Of a stretch of DNA of 64,000 bases, positions 38,720 through 50,666 are shown one piece after another. The DNA comes from Sipunculus nudus (taxonomy: Eukaryota; Annelida; Sipuncula; Golfingiida; Sipunculidae), in NCBI GenBank assembly GCA_026874595.1, contig CM049317.1, positions 11,502,382 through 11,566,381 on the forward strand, written 5' to 3'. The notes beneath the pieces are model-generated. The model was not told the DNA's origin, did not search any database, and worked only from the letters and a program-made list of their open reading frames with translations. Every line of letters begins with the position of its first letter. The first letter of the stretch is position 1. Both the position numbers and the translations under genes were made by a program.

Positions 38720-38870
38720 TGCGGCCGCGGTACGGTCGCGGTTGCGGATAGAGTCGAACAAGTGACATTATGAAGGACCGATACCTTTTATGCGGTTGCG
38801 GTCGCGGTACTTATCCGACCTGTCATCCGACAAAATTTTTGTCGAATCCTGTAGCGACCGATCCGACAAA
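38720..38870 (-). repeat. Inverted partial units of the 29-bp array
   Basis: Segments such as CGATACCTTTTATGCGGTTG (from about 38779) are reverse complements of the units at 39031-39294. A separate short inverted repeat around 38817-38870 is built from TCCGACA/TGTCGGA-type words. Confidence 0.55.
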
Positions 38871-38939
38871 AAAAAATTTAAACAGATGGGGTCGTATATA
38901 TACGATGCATATAGGGGTTTCCCAAAGATTAACGTGTTA

Positions 38940-38941
<2 letters not shown>

Positions 38942-38991
<50 letters not shown>
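38942..38991. repeat. (TA)n microsatellite
   Basis: A 50-bp uninterrupted TA run lies between the inverted and direct copies of the 29-bp unit. Confidence 0.95.
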
Positions 38992-38997
<6 letters not shown>

Positions 38998-39030
38998 GTG
39001 AATATATATATACACACACATATATTTAAT

Positions 39031-39294
39031 CCGTAACCGCGACCGAATAAAAAGATTCGGCCTTGTCGTAACCGCATAAAAGGAATCAGCCTTGCCGTTA
39101 CCACATAAAAGGAATCGCGGCCTTGTCGTAACCGCATAAAAGGATTCGGCCTTGTCGTAACCGCTTAAAAGGTATCGGCCTTGTCGTAACCGCTTAAAAG
39201 GAATCGGCCTTATCGTGACCGCATAAAAGGAATCAGCCTTGTCGTAACTGCATAAAAGGAATCAGCCTTGTCGTAACCGCGTAAAAGGAATCGT
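39031..39294 (+). repeat. 29-bp minisatellite, about nine units
   Basis: The unit is roughly CATAAAAGGAATCGGCCTTG followed by TCGTAACCG and is repeated about nine times with minor changes and no spacers. It is CpG-containing in an AT-rich setting. It is a plain tandem array, not a CRISPR array. Confidence 0.85.
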
Positions 39295-40068
39295 AGCTAT
39301 AAACTTAAGTTGATTTATCGTTTTTCAGTTTCACGCAAACAAATTCTCAACAGATTTTGTTGAAACTTTGTGGAGGGGTTGGATATCACCAGAGAAACAA
39401 TTCATTAAATTTTGAAGGTAGTCTAAATCACCATAACAAAAATAAATTAGTTGACATGATTCTATGCCATATTAAGCTATTACAGGATTCAGTTCCACTG
39501 AGCTATTTCTTCATAATGGAGCTAGCTACCGCCTTTTTTCTAGAGAACATGTGACCTCTGCTGGTCAGGCGTGACGCACTGCAGAAGAACACAGGACAAT
39601 AGGAATAGGGTCAATGCGGGCGGAGTTTTTCGGCTATACGACTATATACATCTATAGTTTGTAGCTAGTGTAATTTTTCGGCACCAGATGACGGCTATAT
39701 GATGAAAATAAGGTTTATTCGTTGATATAAATCATTAATTCTTTTCGGCACAAAGATTACTAATCCATCGAATTAGAGCCCTGGTCGACCTAATTAGTTA
39801 TCCTTGGGCAGAAATTATAATTAATTATCCCTAGGAATTAATATTCTGTATTTATTTGGTCGTCCAACGGGCTCCGTTTGTTCTTGCCATGTTTTCACAG
39901 AAAAAAACAAGACAAATGTGACTCTAATGTAAGGTATAGATATAATATAAGATCTTAGTATCGTCAGAGTACCTTGGTTTAATTTAGCTTATATATATAT
40001 TAAAATAAATTACAGTACTTATGAAATATACATATTTTTAATCCTCGGAATATCTCCAATTACATCAG

Positions 40069-40089
40069 ATAATAATAATAATAATAATG

Positions 40090-40125
<36 letters not shown>

Positions 40126-40143
40126 TAAATAATATTAATAATA
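40069..40143. repeat. (AAT)n microsatellite
   Basis: AAT triplets with a few interruptions lie in intergenic DNA. Confidence 0.9.
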
Positions 40144-40451
40144 ATCCCATAGAAATAAAGGTTTTGTTGTTGATGTGAAGATTTTAAATTAAAGCAATAG
40201 TTTCATTTTTACAACAGCAAAAAAAAGCGATATATCCCACCCCTGGCATTTAGTATCAATTAAAAAATAAAAAAGTAGTTGTGTTTTAGTTGGCTGACTT
40301 ATGTCGGAAAGGAAATGAGAGTTGTGTAATTATAGGTTACCTGGCCACCCTGGCTTGTACTGATTACGAGTCAATAAAAAGAGGCCCAGCTTACCAAAAA
40401 AAAAAAAACAGTGCTTAGGCAATATTTTACTATCTTACAAGTTAAGATGAA

Positions 40452-40498
<47 letters not shown>
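40452..40498. repeat. (CT)n microsatellite
   Basis: A CT run of about 47 bp has one TTT interruption. Confidence 0.95.
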
Positions 40499-40501
<3 letters not shown>

Positions 40502-40574
40502 GATCATGGATCATATAGCACTTTCAAAACTTCCTCTGTAGCCACGTTGGCCACGTAGAAAATAATCAAACTTG

Positions 40575-41135
40575 CTACAATGACGTAGGACTCGAGTCCG
40601 CTTTTTCATAAACTCGAATTTTGACTCGACGGTCCTGGACTCGGACTTGTACTCGATATCGGTGGTCAAGACTCGAGAATATATATACTTAGTAGTTATA
40701 TACCCAGTCAATCTCGAGTTTAGTAGAATGAAGGGGTGTCGCCTGAGGCCGGTCTTACGGTAATATTGGAAAACACATCACAAAGACTCAGATGTTTACA
40801 AACAATTTACATTTAATATTTCAGACACTATTAGACTGGTCCATATTAAATTCCCTTCTGAATATCAAATTGGACAGCTAAATCTAGCTAAATGAAATTT
40901 ACACTTAACGAAAAATAAGCAATCATGCACTATCAAGGAAATACACTTTTATCTCAGATTTCAATTATTATTTTTGCTCTTTATAAATATATTTGTTATT
41001 GGACTCGGACATGGACTAGTTTCGAAAAAGACTTGGACTCGAAGAAGCTTGACATTGACTCGAACTTAAGGGACTCGTACTTGGACTTGGCTCGCCTGGA
41101 CTCAAACTTGCACTTCGAGAGTGTGGACTCGAGTA
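40575..41135. mobile_element. Foldback-type repeat with ACTCGA-rich arms
   Basis: Arms of about 110-140 bp at 40575-40690 and 40995-41135 are made of GACTCGA/GGACTCG words in opposite orientation. The outer ends both read GTA(C/G)... with CTCGAGTCC when compared on opposite strands. About 300 bp of AT-rich sequence separates them. No coding frame is supported. A similar word cluster occurs near 49300. Confidence 0.45.
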
Positions 41136-41677
41136 CATCACTACTTGTCTTTTCATGTCCTCCCTGCATGGTTAACGGAAAAAAGGCCCATTATAGGACC
41201 TCAAGTGTATAATGACGTTTATACCTGTCATTTTATTTCTTTTCTCTCAAGCACACATAAACATAAACATCAGTTTTACATGTTTTCATTTACATAATAT
41301 ACACATTTTTGTGAGGATCTTACAAAAATCTCTATGGGTACAAGCATTTATGTACGTGTGTATACATATCAACATAATTTTGATGTATGTCAATAAGGGT
41401 TCTTTAAAAGGGAATTGCAAAAATAGCACAATTTTAAATCGTTATAATATTATAAGTTTATAGATTTGGATCGACAGATTTCTGGTTTAATAATCTTGTA
41501 AACAGTATTTAACATACTAAGTTCAAGGATAAGTATACACGTGCTACATTTGCAATGTAATATACTGTTCATTGGGGTTTCAAACCGAAGTTATCTGAAT
41601 TGCATTTCTGTTAGTAGGACCTCAACATCTTTACATGTAAGGCATTTGAATCTTAAACTGTGTTGCTGTTATTGTGT

Positions 41678-41680
<3 letters not shown>

Positions 41681-41743
<63 letters not shown>
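41681..41743. repeat. (TA)n microsatellite
   Basis: A TA run of about 63 bp. Repeating Tyr-Ile open frames here are artefacts. Confidence 0.95.
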
Positions 41744-41746
<3 letters not shown>

Positions 41747-42110
41747 AGGCTAACATTAATATAGGTCATCCATGTTATGGTTTTATCTGTCATTTACACT
41801 ATATGTTATGCACATCAAACTACTGCAAAGCACAGTGTTATGACGTCATAGACTCACGCTGATACCCTGGTAAACATGTTGTTACCGACTGCTAGTGGGA
41901 GAAAGTTGCAGTTAAGCTTACATTTTACTGACGCATGTTGTCACTCTTTTATCTTTTGCTGTCAGTCCTGCGGGGGTTATATCTGTAAAACCTGGCAGTG
42001 CTGGCGCTATACTTAACGTATTTTGATAATACCGTCCTACTGGCGCCGAGGAAAAAATACAGTCGAATGACCAAACCTCTACTTTAGTCATTCTATGTAC
42101 TGGATTTTAC

Positions 42111-42112
<2 letters not shown>

Positions 42113-42180
<68 letters not shown>
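42113..42180. repeat. (AT)n microsatellite
   Basis: An AT run of about 68 bp. Confidence 0.95.
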
Positions 42181-42183
<3 letters not shown>

Positions 42184-42739
42184 GACGCTTTATACTCAAC
42201 AACACTTGGCTTTGGTCATGTGATACATTTTATTTGTACATATATAAGGTATCCCACTCTTTCATTATGAGACAGATTTACCTATACTAAAAAAATGTTG
42301 TTTCATATTATTTCCCGAAACATCGTAGAATTTACTTTTATATTTCGAAAATATTCCATTTAAACAATTTTCTTTCTTCGGAGAAGCAAAATGACTTTTC
42401 TGGACCATTAAGGTTTCTTTTTCCGTTTTCTAATTGTCAATTGTTTCGATAGTGTACACATTGCAACACATGGCTCAGATAATTTTCCAGGTTGTGGTAT
42501 CAATGGGATTTTCTTTTGAACTTTTTTTAATACCAGTGCTCGAAAGTATATGAAGTTATTTCAAAATTCAATCAGCATACCCCATATCATACACCAGCCA
42601 ATCAGAATAATGGGCATAAGCCTTTAACGACGACCAAAACACATGGTTGCCTTGGACGCCGCGCACGATTTAACCATTTTTAGCTTGATCACCAACAGCT
42701 ATTTTTAGTTGTTTTTCGAGTATCTATTTAGCAGTGAAA

Positions 42740-42949
42740 ATGCCCCGTTCCTGGCAACTGTTACCGAGGGGCGTGACTAAGTCCAATAACGGACAGATGA
42801 GTCCTTCTGCTGTCATATGCAAATCTTTGATCGGGTACCATGACAGCGCACCTGAGGGCAGCTACCTTAATTACTGGCAGCAACAGCCGCTGGATGAGGA
42901 AGGGAGTCTGTCACTGGGGAACACACGTAGGGGTCAGAATGAAAGTTAA
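42740..42949 (+). CDS. Possible small ORF of unknown function, 69 codons
   Basis: An ATG at 42740 opens a frame for a 69-residue basic-to-polar peptide (begins MPRSWQLLPRG, contains GYHDSAPEGSYLNYWQQQ) ending in TAA at 42947-42949. The GC content is clearly above its surroundings, as in coding exons here. Its stop codon overlaps, antiparallel, the stop of the minus-strand gene 42946-43299. It could instead be that gene's 3' UTR read backwards. I recognise no family. Confidence 0.25.
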   Translation: MPRSWQLLPRGVTKSNNGQMSPSAVICKSLIGYHDSAPEGSYLNYWQQQPLDEEGSLSLGNTRRGQNES

Positions 42950-43299
42950 TATGCTGGATAATATTTCCTCAACAGCCCAGCTTTAGTCAAGTTGTACTGT
43001 ACTGACTGCAGTTCTTGTTCGGCGTAGCGCAGCTCCCGGCTGAGGTTGCCCAGTCGGTCTGTGATGCGCTCCTGTGACGTCACGAGGTCGTTGACGTAAG
43101 AGCGACGATTGTATACCCTTTTTGGCGGCAGGAAATCTGTAGGCTTTGGAGTGTATTTACAGTAAATTTTGCTTGGTGCCGGTTCGGATGCTGCCACTGA
43201 CACTACTTCGACATTTTCTGTCTTTTGCGTTTCTGTTTGTTCTTCAGCTTTCATATCATCGCCCACGTTCACTTCCTCAACCGAATCATTGGACGCCAT
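42946..43299 (-). CDS. Small coiled-coil protein, unrecognised
   Basis: A single coding exon encodes 117 residues. Residues 1-40 are acidic and Thr/Glu-rich. A Pro/Tyr/Lys-rich middle follows (KYTPKPTDFLPPKRVYNRR, about 48-66). From about 70 to 105 there is an amphipathic helix with heptad-like spacing (RITDRLGNLSRELRYAEQEL) that should form a coiled coil, and the tail is LLRKYYPAY. No signal peptide or membrane segment is seen. Support that it is real: a splice acceptor TTGTTGTAG ends two bases before the ATG, a matching donor lies at 44300, and GC content is higher than the flanks. I do not recognise the family; a structural or cytoskeletal role is only a guess from its composition. Confidence 0.7.
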   Translation of the reverse strand: MASNDSVEEVNVGDDMKAEEQTETQKTENVEVVSVAASEPAPSKIYCKYTPKPTDFLPPKRVYNRRSYVNDLVTSQERITDRLGNLSRELRYAEQELQSVQYNLTKAGLLRKYYPAY

Positions 43300-44088
43300 G
43301 TCTACAACAAAAACATAGCTTAATATACTCGCAATGTGTTAACAAAAGCTAAATAAACGCGCAATTCTTAAAGATGGGATTTGTTTTTCTGTCATATAGT
43401 CTGACTTTATTAAAATGTTTGTTTTGTATAAATCATAAACAAAATTGTGAATACAACATTAGCTGTCATTGCTATTGGCATACATTAGAAGGTACATATT
43501 TTTAGCCCGAGGATCAAAACCGTTAGCTTGTTTACATAAACAGCTAAATTTCCATAAAATAGCAAAATCCGTCCTAAGAATTATTTAAGAAAATTTGACA
43601 AAATAGATTCTCATTCTTGCATTCTAGAACTTAAATCTGGCCTATCATAAAAAAAAAATTCCAGAGTCTCCACTGTTTTGCATGCAGAATAGTACATTTT
43701 ATTGTTTCTACAACAGTCATATTATGGTATACAATGAAAAAGTGAATATTAAGAAAAAAACGCAAAACTCAGCGACATATTCTGTAACCTTTGAGTTTTC
43801 ATTACACAGTCATTTATTTAAGTCTGTTTTCAACCAAGGAGAGCCCAAGTACTGCATGCAGATAATAAAAGGATAAAAAGGTGAAAACGTGAGAATATAT
43901 AAGCAGTATATCTTATATGAACTAAGTACACATGTATATAAACAAACGAAATGTGCATTAGCTCCGACCGACCTAAGTTAGTTTTACCACTGCTTATTAA
44001 CAGGTGACCACTCATATCTTTGATGACACGAGAAATCATAACCTACATTTAATCTATGATGTACTAATGCTTAGTAACCTTTATAGTT

Positions 44089-44090
<2 letters not shown>

Positions 44091-44142
<52 letters not shown>
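44091..44142. repeat. (GA)n microsatellite
   Basis: A GA run of about 50 bp lies in the presumed 5' UTR intron of the small coiled-coil gene. Confidence 0.95.
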
Positions 44143-44143
<1 letters not shown>

Positions 44144-44300
44144 CTTGTGATTAACAAGCTCCTCGATATACTTGGTAGGCCTAATCCGTGCATGTAATTC
44201 CTTAATCTACATTCTATATTAAATTAAGAAATGACTTGTCAGGATGGCAATATGCAGATGATATTGAATATATGCTTTGACCGTAAATGAATGGTCTTAC

Positions 44301-44390
44301 CTGTGTGTGATCAGAGCCGTATATCAGCCAGAGCAGGAAGCAGCGTGCTGTCAGGATGTTGCTGACTATATGAGATTGGTACAATTCTAT
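44301..44390 (-). other. Probable 5' non-coding exon of the small coiled-coil gene
   Basis: On the minus strand the sequence CACACACAG is followed by a consensus donor GTAAGA (44300-44295). It pairs with the acceptor at 43303-43302 next to the ATG of the 117-residue ORF, giving an intron of about 1.0 kb. The upstream limit is unknown. Confidence 0.35.
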
Positions 44391-46019
44391 CTATAACTTA
44401 TCTATTTCTCGTATCAGTTTCTGGTACCCTGGAAGGGGCCGTTTCAAAAGCACAGTGAATATTTTGCATGCTGCACTGGCCACTTTTAAGATATAGTACC
44501 AGGTATACTATAAGGATTTAATGCTGCAGTACTACTAGAGGGTCCTAAATAGAGAGCATCCTTCCAGGTTTCAATATAAATATATCCTTGTTTTTTTTTT
44601 ATGCAATTTAACGTAAGGGTATAAATGTATCCGAACATCATGGTAGCTTGAAATAACACTCTGAAGTCAATATTGATCCTGAGATCCCTGACTGCATTAT
44701 CACTCATTATGTAGCAGAATTGGAGCGAAAACCGCATTTGCTAGATACTTGTGTGCCAACAACATGATAACATTCAGTACTGCCAACTTTTTTCTGCCGA
44801 CTATTCCCTGACCTCTTGGCCCAAGGACATATATATTATAACTTTATAATATCTGTGCCTTGTTAAGCTGAAAATTATTTGTACATATATCAATTTATCT
44901 CAAGACATGGAACAAAACATTTTTCCAATTTAGCCGATCGAACGTCATGCTGACAAGTCCTTGTGCAGGTGCGTTAGACACCACGGCCTCGCTGGCACCA
45001 GAATACAAAAGACATGATAGAAAGCAAGTGTTACCGCCCTGTCATGTAGTCCAAAACTGGAAAGGAACTCTGCAGATGCACGTACTTAGATAAAGACGAT
45101 AAACATTGTTACCTCCACCAAAAACTTTACAAGAGTCCTATAGATGCATATCTTGTTTGGCTCTAATATTTGTGCTATTATCTTATTGGTCTTATATAAA
45201 TCCTGCTTTTAATGCTCATGTCAATAAAGCATTTTACCGCAGCCAGGTAGTATTATAAGCCTGTCCCAAGTTGTGTTATATATAAAAGACATGCAGCTTG
45301 CTAGCGCTGTGTGTATAATAACCATACAATTCTATTTCAAGAACCTGATATTATGATATTCAAACATATAGCTGGTTCTAAACTGGCAACCTGTTATTCT
45401 CCCCGACTTAATGTTATCATGGTAAACAGAAGCCTCTGGCTGGGTCGAGAAATTCACTACAGCAGCAGAAATAAAACAAAAGGGCTGTTTTTAAACGCCC
45501 CCTGCTGGGTGACCATCCTGTGAAGCTAGCTGGTCCAGGGCCTTGGTTCTTTACTCATCAGAGCAGACAGCCAGGTGTCAGGCCCGGCTGTACACGCTAA
45601 GTGGCCAAAACGGCCCAGAAACAACTTCGGGATTATATGACATACAGAGAGACGTATAAACATCCCGGTACTGCTTATATACGCTCAGGGTTACCTGAAC
45701 CCCTCCGTTATACAGTCAGATGGTCTATGAATGCCCGAAGGGTCACCTTGGCTGCGTGGAGAGGTCATTGAAATACCCTCTTGGCGGAAGGATGTTTATA
45801 GTACGGTTGTAAATATGTTTAAGTGAGTCCTATAAGTAGCGGACTTCTCAATGCTAAATTAACGATACGGCCTTTATTATACCGTAATTGATATAGAGAT
45901 ATAGGTGCATATACGTCATTACTTAAAGTAAAACCAATTTTGTTTCGTTTTAAATGCAACCCGGTAAGTACACACAGAGGTTTAGAATCATTGACTTCTT
46001 AAATATTAGATTTAATTCC
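44391..46019. other. Intergenic, no gene seen
   Basis: There are only short ORFs without family resemblance or codon character. A SINE tail fragment lies at 45048-45125. Confidence 0.5.
45048..45125 (+). mobile_element. SINE 3' fragment
   Basis: It shares GTCCAAAAC(A/T)GGAA(A/T)GGAACTC plus TGCAGATG(C/T)AC and the CAACC/CCACCAAAAA tail with the SINE at 60838-61229. The tRNA-like head is missing or too diverged to see. Confidence 0.5.
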
Positions 46020-46340
46020 TATAAATATAATCATTATTGACCTACCCGCCGTCATCATCAACATCACCCTCACCGTAATCATCAGCATTATAATTCTGGA
46101 AGTCGTAATGATCATTATTGTCGTTATGTTAATCATGATTATGATAACTGTCATCACTACCACTACTAGAATCCTCGTCATTGTTGCCATTATCATTATG
46201 ATTATCATGCTCATCATGCATCGATGATGATAATTATTGACCATAATTATCATCATAACATGCACGTCACTGTCATCGTCGTCATCATCGCACTTTTCCA
46301 TGGACATCTTTATGATCATCATCGCCATCATCTTCATCGG
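46020..46340. repeat. Degenerate ATC/ATT/ATG triplet-rich region
   Basis: Imperfect CAT/ATT/ATC triplets cover about 320 bp. The minus-strand open frame (118 residues, mostly Met and Ile) is a product of this composition, not a gene. Confidence 0.8.
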
Positions 46341-47787
46341 CGTTTCCATCGTCAACTGAATTAAAATATTAAAGCCACTATTTAGCTACATGTATGTGAT
46401 TTCTATATTTCTCTTTGAACACATAAATGGAATTGTAGGTAATTCTTATTAAGGGAAGTTCTTTAAACGCCTCAGTGAGGGATGTATTTGAGCTTGTTAT
46501 TATCACTTTTAATAAACACGGTAAGTGTGGCAATATTGACAAACCGAAAAATGAAGTAGCCTGAAGTGGTAAGTTGCATACGTGCGGAAGCCTAAAGGTC
46601 CCTAGTTGCAAAACGTTCTTAGCTAAGCCCTGGTTCGTCTGATACCAGATATCTATGTCGAATCTGTCATGTCGAATGTGCCCCTCCCCACATGTAATAA
46701 ACATGTAATAAGTGGTTATAAACAAAACGAATATCTTGTGTTCGGTGGGATGGGCGTGTTCTGGCTCATTTTTACCAAACATTCAAGGGATTGTCTTTAG
46801 TTTATGTCAGATATCTGAATAGACCTCTTTAATAAGGATCGTGGCTATGCGACCCTGTTTAATATCAAGTACTTATGCAAGAAACATCTTGGTGTTTTTT
46901 TTTGTTTTCATGCTCTTTTTTTTTTAATTATGACGTCAGGCGCTGTTGGCGCTGTCATAACTATCTTGTTTGTTTTCCAACAGTCACCCAGTAATCAGTC
47001 TCTCGTAAATATCACGTGCTCCTGTCATACATGTTCATGAGACGTATGAAAAAAAAACGTTAACATCAGTCTCAAATTTATGACATCCACGTATATAATC
47101 ATCATGTATAAAAATAAAAGTGACTGATTGTATTATTACGATTATCCTAATTTATATATTTAGAAACGTTAATTTAACACTATTGTAGTGGTGCCAATCT
47201 GTAACATCGGATTTCACATTAAGACAACTGGCGACCAAAACAGTTTTGTTTCCAAAGAGCTCGCCAGGTGACGCTGAAGGGCGATCGTCAGCTGATCCCC
47301 AACACTTCTCAGTAGGATATAAAACTGTGTGTGTGTGTGTGTCATAGGTTAAATGACAGGCCCGAATGTGACTTATTTGTTTCGTTATTTCATTATATTT
47401 ACCCGCTTTCTTTGGTTTTGCGCACAACTTACCGTTCCAAGTACTTTTTATAAGAGAGACAAATGTTTTAATTAGTGTCGAAGGTCACGTAATATGACCG
47501 AGAGCGGACGCTGGAAACTGCGCATTTTGCCGTTTTCCTGTCATCACGCACGTTGATGAGATACTCGTTTATTAGAGGCAGATTTAGGTAGGGGGCCCCT
47601 TTATCGACCTTACAAAAAATGAGAAAAAAAGTACACCGTCACGCTTCCACTTACAATGTATGTCTTACATTTTGATGCATTTAAGCTACCCCAGATTGCA
47701 CGGTTACAACCTAAAACCCCCTTCCAATCCCTTCCCCCATCCCCACGGCGCTTCGCTCCTTGCAATGTGAGGCCTCCCCTCCCCTCA
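46341..47787. other. Intergenic, no gene seen
   Basis: A 134-codon minus-strand frame at 46378-46782 and a 91-codon frame at 47152-47427 are open but show no domain or family resemblance. A short (GT)n occurs near 47326. Confidence 0.45.
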
Positions 47788-47818
47788 CCCCCCCCCCCCC
47801 CCCCCCCACACACACACT
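47788..47818. repeat. Poly-C / (CA)n tract
   Basis: About 20 C are followed by a short CA run, in a local C-rich patch (47717-47830). A short (CATC)n lies near 47894-47913. Confidence 0.9.
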
Positions 47819-47829
47819 CCGCCCGAACC

Positions 47830-49683
47830 CTACAGTCCAGCTGGTGCCACCATTATTTTGGTGATCGTGCGCTCCCCGTGATGTGATATATATATCCATC
47901 CATCCATCCATCCAACGGAAGGGAGAGGTATAGGGAACATATGAAAGAGACCGCAGGCAAACCTCAACCAACATTCTGGATCACCGGATCTGAAATATTC
48001 CTGATTCCTGATAAAACTGTGGTGTGTGCTTCTTAACGCAGGAAATACCTGTATATCAGTCAAAACCGAGAGAAAATGGTTCAACCGAGAAAAAGGTGGT
48101 TGCATGCCCGCTAGAACATAGGTGATACCTGACCCTTAATTGTGAAGACTCTTGCCCTATTTAACTGTGGTAACATGATTTTTAAATGAATATACTAGTT
48201 ATATAACTCTAAGATATAATCCAGATATTATTGTTACTCGGGTGTTATCCTAATTTTATCTTATCATTTTGTTGACTTTTTGAGTAAAGTTGCAAGCAGG
48301 CAGGCAAACCAACCAAGCAATTGACAACAAACCAAGTACGGGCACAAACCAACGTCTAAAAAAAGTACAATACATCCCGACAAAGGTATAATTAAGGAAG
48401 TAAGAACAGGTTTTATATCTCCATGATTCAACAATCCGTACCTTAGATTCCGCTGTCGTCTGGCGGGTACATTTATTACTAATCCGAACAGTCACTCCAG
48501 CAGTTACTTCGTGCAAGCGAAATACAGATACAGAATATAACCAGACGCAGATATTTGACATATATTTGCATGCTGAAAACCCTTTGCTGAATGTGATGAA
48601 AATGTTTTTTTATTACTAAACGTTATGCAGGAATCTATATCTGTAAGTGTATTCAACTTAGAAAAGTGATCATGTATACATAATTTCAAAGATCCGGAAG
48701 TCCATTACAATTTAAGATATACGTTTCTCTCTCTCATTAAAATCTTATATTACGGACGAAACTATACTGAGGACCTTTAATCTAAATTCACCGCTGAGGG
48801 GCCTCGTTCTTTTCACATTTCATTACGACATCAGCAACCACTTAAGTAAGAAGTCAACATATATATGTCATCCACGCTGTTCCTATCAACTCATTACATA
48901 ATGATATTATCTGCCATTTATATATAATAACCAGTCCTGGTGGTCAATACAATACTTTTTCGATTCAAACCATCTTTTCTCATGCAGGTATTTGTTCCCC
49001 TTGTTTGGGAGTTGTCGCTCACTGATACTTCAGATCGGACCTCTACTAACGCTGTCTTGTTCTGGTAAACAGACACGCTTGGACTGGGTGCACTCAGACA
49101 CAAAACCATATCAACGTATAAAACAGGGGATAGTATGCCCTGTGCCGGAATGTTTTGCTGGGAAACATTGTATACAGCCAAAATGAACTATTGGCATGTG
49201 ATAATACACATAGTATTGGCCTAGAGAAGCGGTGCCATAATAGAGCGGGGTACCAGTCTAGCGTGGCGTATGCTTTTGACGGAGTGCATGCACACCATGC
49301 AGTGATGTCGGACTGGAGTCCGGACTTGTAGCTGTACAAAACCCATTTCTCCTACATATATTTTTATGGATTTAAATTGTCATTGCACAGTTAAGCTTTT
49401 TCGTACTGTTCCGTTTGCCAAGATCAGTTTTTCAGGGGGGTCAATGAACTGCCCTGAAATTCTATAGGCCTATGCTTATTTATTATTGAAAGTTTAATCA
49501 GTTGCAGTGGGTTGGTGTTTTAATTTATGCTCGGTCATCTTGATAACAGGGATTAAGCTGTGTCAGTCGAGCCTTACATATGACCGTCAAATAACAGACA
49601 ACAGATCGTATCATTCTTTGTAAACTCGAAATTGGGTCACTGTCACATACTTATGGCCATGGTCTTTACGAAATAATCAAACC
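47830..49683. other. Intergenic, no gene seen
   Basis: Short ORFs only. A cluster of GGACT/AGTCC words near 49298-49330 resembles the foldback element at 40575-41135. Confidence 0.45.
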
Positions 49684-49715
49684 CAGCTGAGCGTCATGAC
49701 CTATAGGCCACAGGG
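49684..49715 (+). mobile_element. Orphan 3' end of a HINE-like element
   Basis: CAGCTGAGCGTCATGACC followed by TATAGGCCAC matches the conserved 3' end of elements A-D, but the terminal CTTG is degenerate and no 5' hairpin partner was found upstream. Confidence 0.5.
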
Positions 49716-49943
49716 TTCGAGTAAGAAATATAAAAATACTGATTCCCAATTTGTAGTGCCTTTCTTCTGTACTTGTTAGTAAGTTTTCTTCAATTTAAAT
49801 GTATAGTGTTTACAATTTTGTATATTTGTGTAGGCCCCTAAATTTTAAACTATTTTTCATCCAGCTCTACGGTGTATGGGGGAGAAAAGTTAATGTTTCC
49901 GTTTATTTAACACACAGGTAGGATTATATGTACTATAATATAT

Positions 49944-49948
<5 letters not shown>

Positions 49949-49986
<38 letters not shown>
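49949..49986. repeat. (TA)n microsatellite
   Basis: A TA run of about 38 bp. A shorter one lies at 50501-50527. Confidence 0.9.
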
Positions 49987-49989
<3 letters not shown>

Positions 49990-50129
49990 CTTATGCATGG
50001 AGCAAATGAAGATTGCAGGCGTGTCAATAGAAGCTATATGGCCTAGGCTAAATATAGAATGTTAATTTGTTAAAGCTGCCATCAATGTTAATTTGTAATT
50101 TTTTTTTCTGTCATTTTTTTTTTTGCTTA

Positions 50130-50143
50130 CCCCCCCCCCCCCC
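50130..50143. repeat. Poly-C tract
   Basis: A run of about 13-14 C, preceded by poly-T; a run of about 15 G occurs at 50652-50666. Confidence 0.9.
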
Positions 50144-50666
50144 TCCCCCGATTTCCCCCGTTATGCACACATTTTTAAATGCGACCAGGATCCCTATACC
50201 CGCACTCTCATTTCCAGGTGCCTATATGACCAGCGTTCATTAATATGTTCCATAACAAGTCTTTGCGTTCACTAGTACTTATTCGACTCATATTTCAATG
50301 TCCAATCGGCATATGTGACCGCACATTTGGGAATATTCCTGGAAGTCCATCCTGGATAAGGATCATAAGGAGGACCCACACCAAAATCTATTTTAATTTT
50401 CATTGGCCCGTCCCCGTAATGCCATGAAAATTTCCGTTCATGATAGTGTGAGTTATGTAGTGAACAAACATACACACGAACGGGAATTATATGAACGCGA
50501 ATTTACATATATATATATATATATATACCTACCTGACGGAGGCAATAACGCAAATATATTATAATATATCATTACAAATTGAAATTGGAGCCTATTTTGT
50601 GTTGGGACAATTACATTTAATTAATTGGCAAATGTGTAGGCGTGTGTGTACGGGGGGGGGGGGGGG

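Noticed and set aside
39031-39294. CRISPR-like regular repeat
   Set aside because: Units are directly adjacent with no unique spacers, in an animal genome; it is a minisatellite.
42655-42765. RFX X-box-like words (GTTGCC near 42638 and GTTCCTGGCAAC near 42746)
   Set aside because: Neither fits the two-half-site consensus with correct spacing.
46020-46355. 118-codon Met/Ile-rich ORF
   Set aside because: Generated by degenerate ATC/ATG triplets.
46378-46782. 134-codon minus-strand ORF
   Set aside because: No recognisable motif, domain or splice context; composition is like its flanks, so chance is the likeliest explanation.
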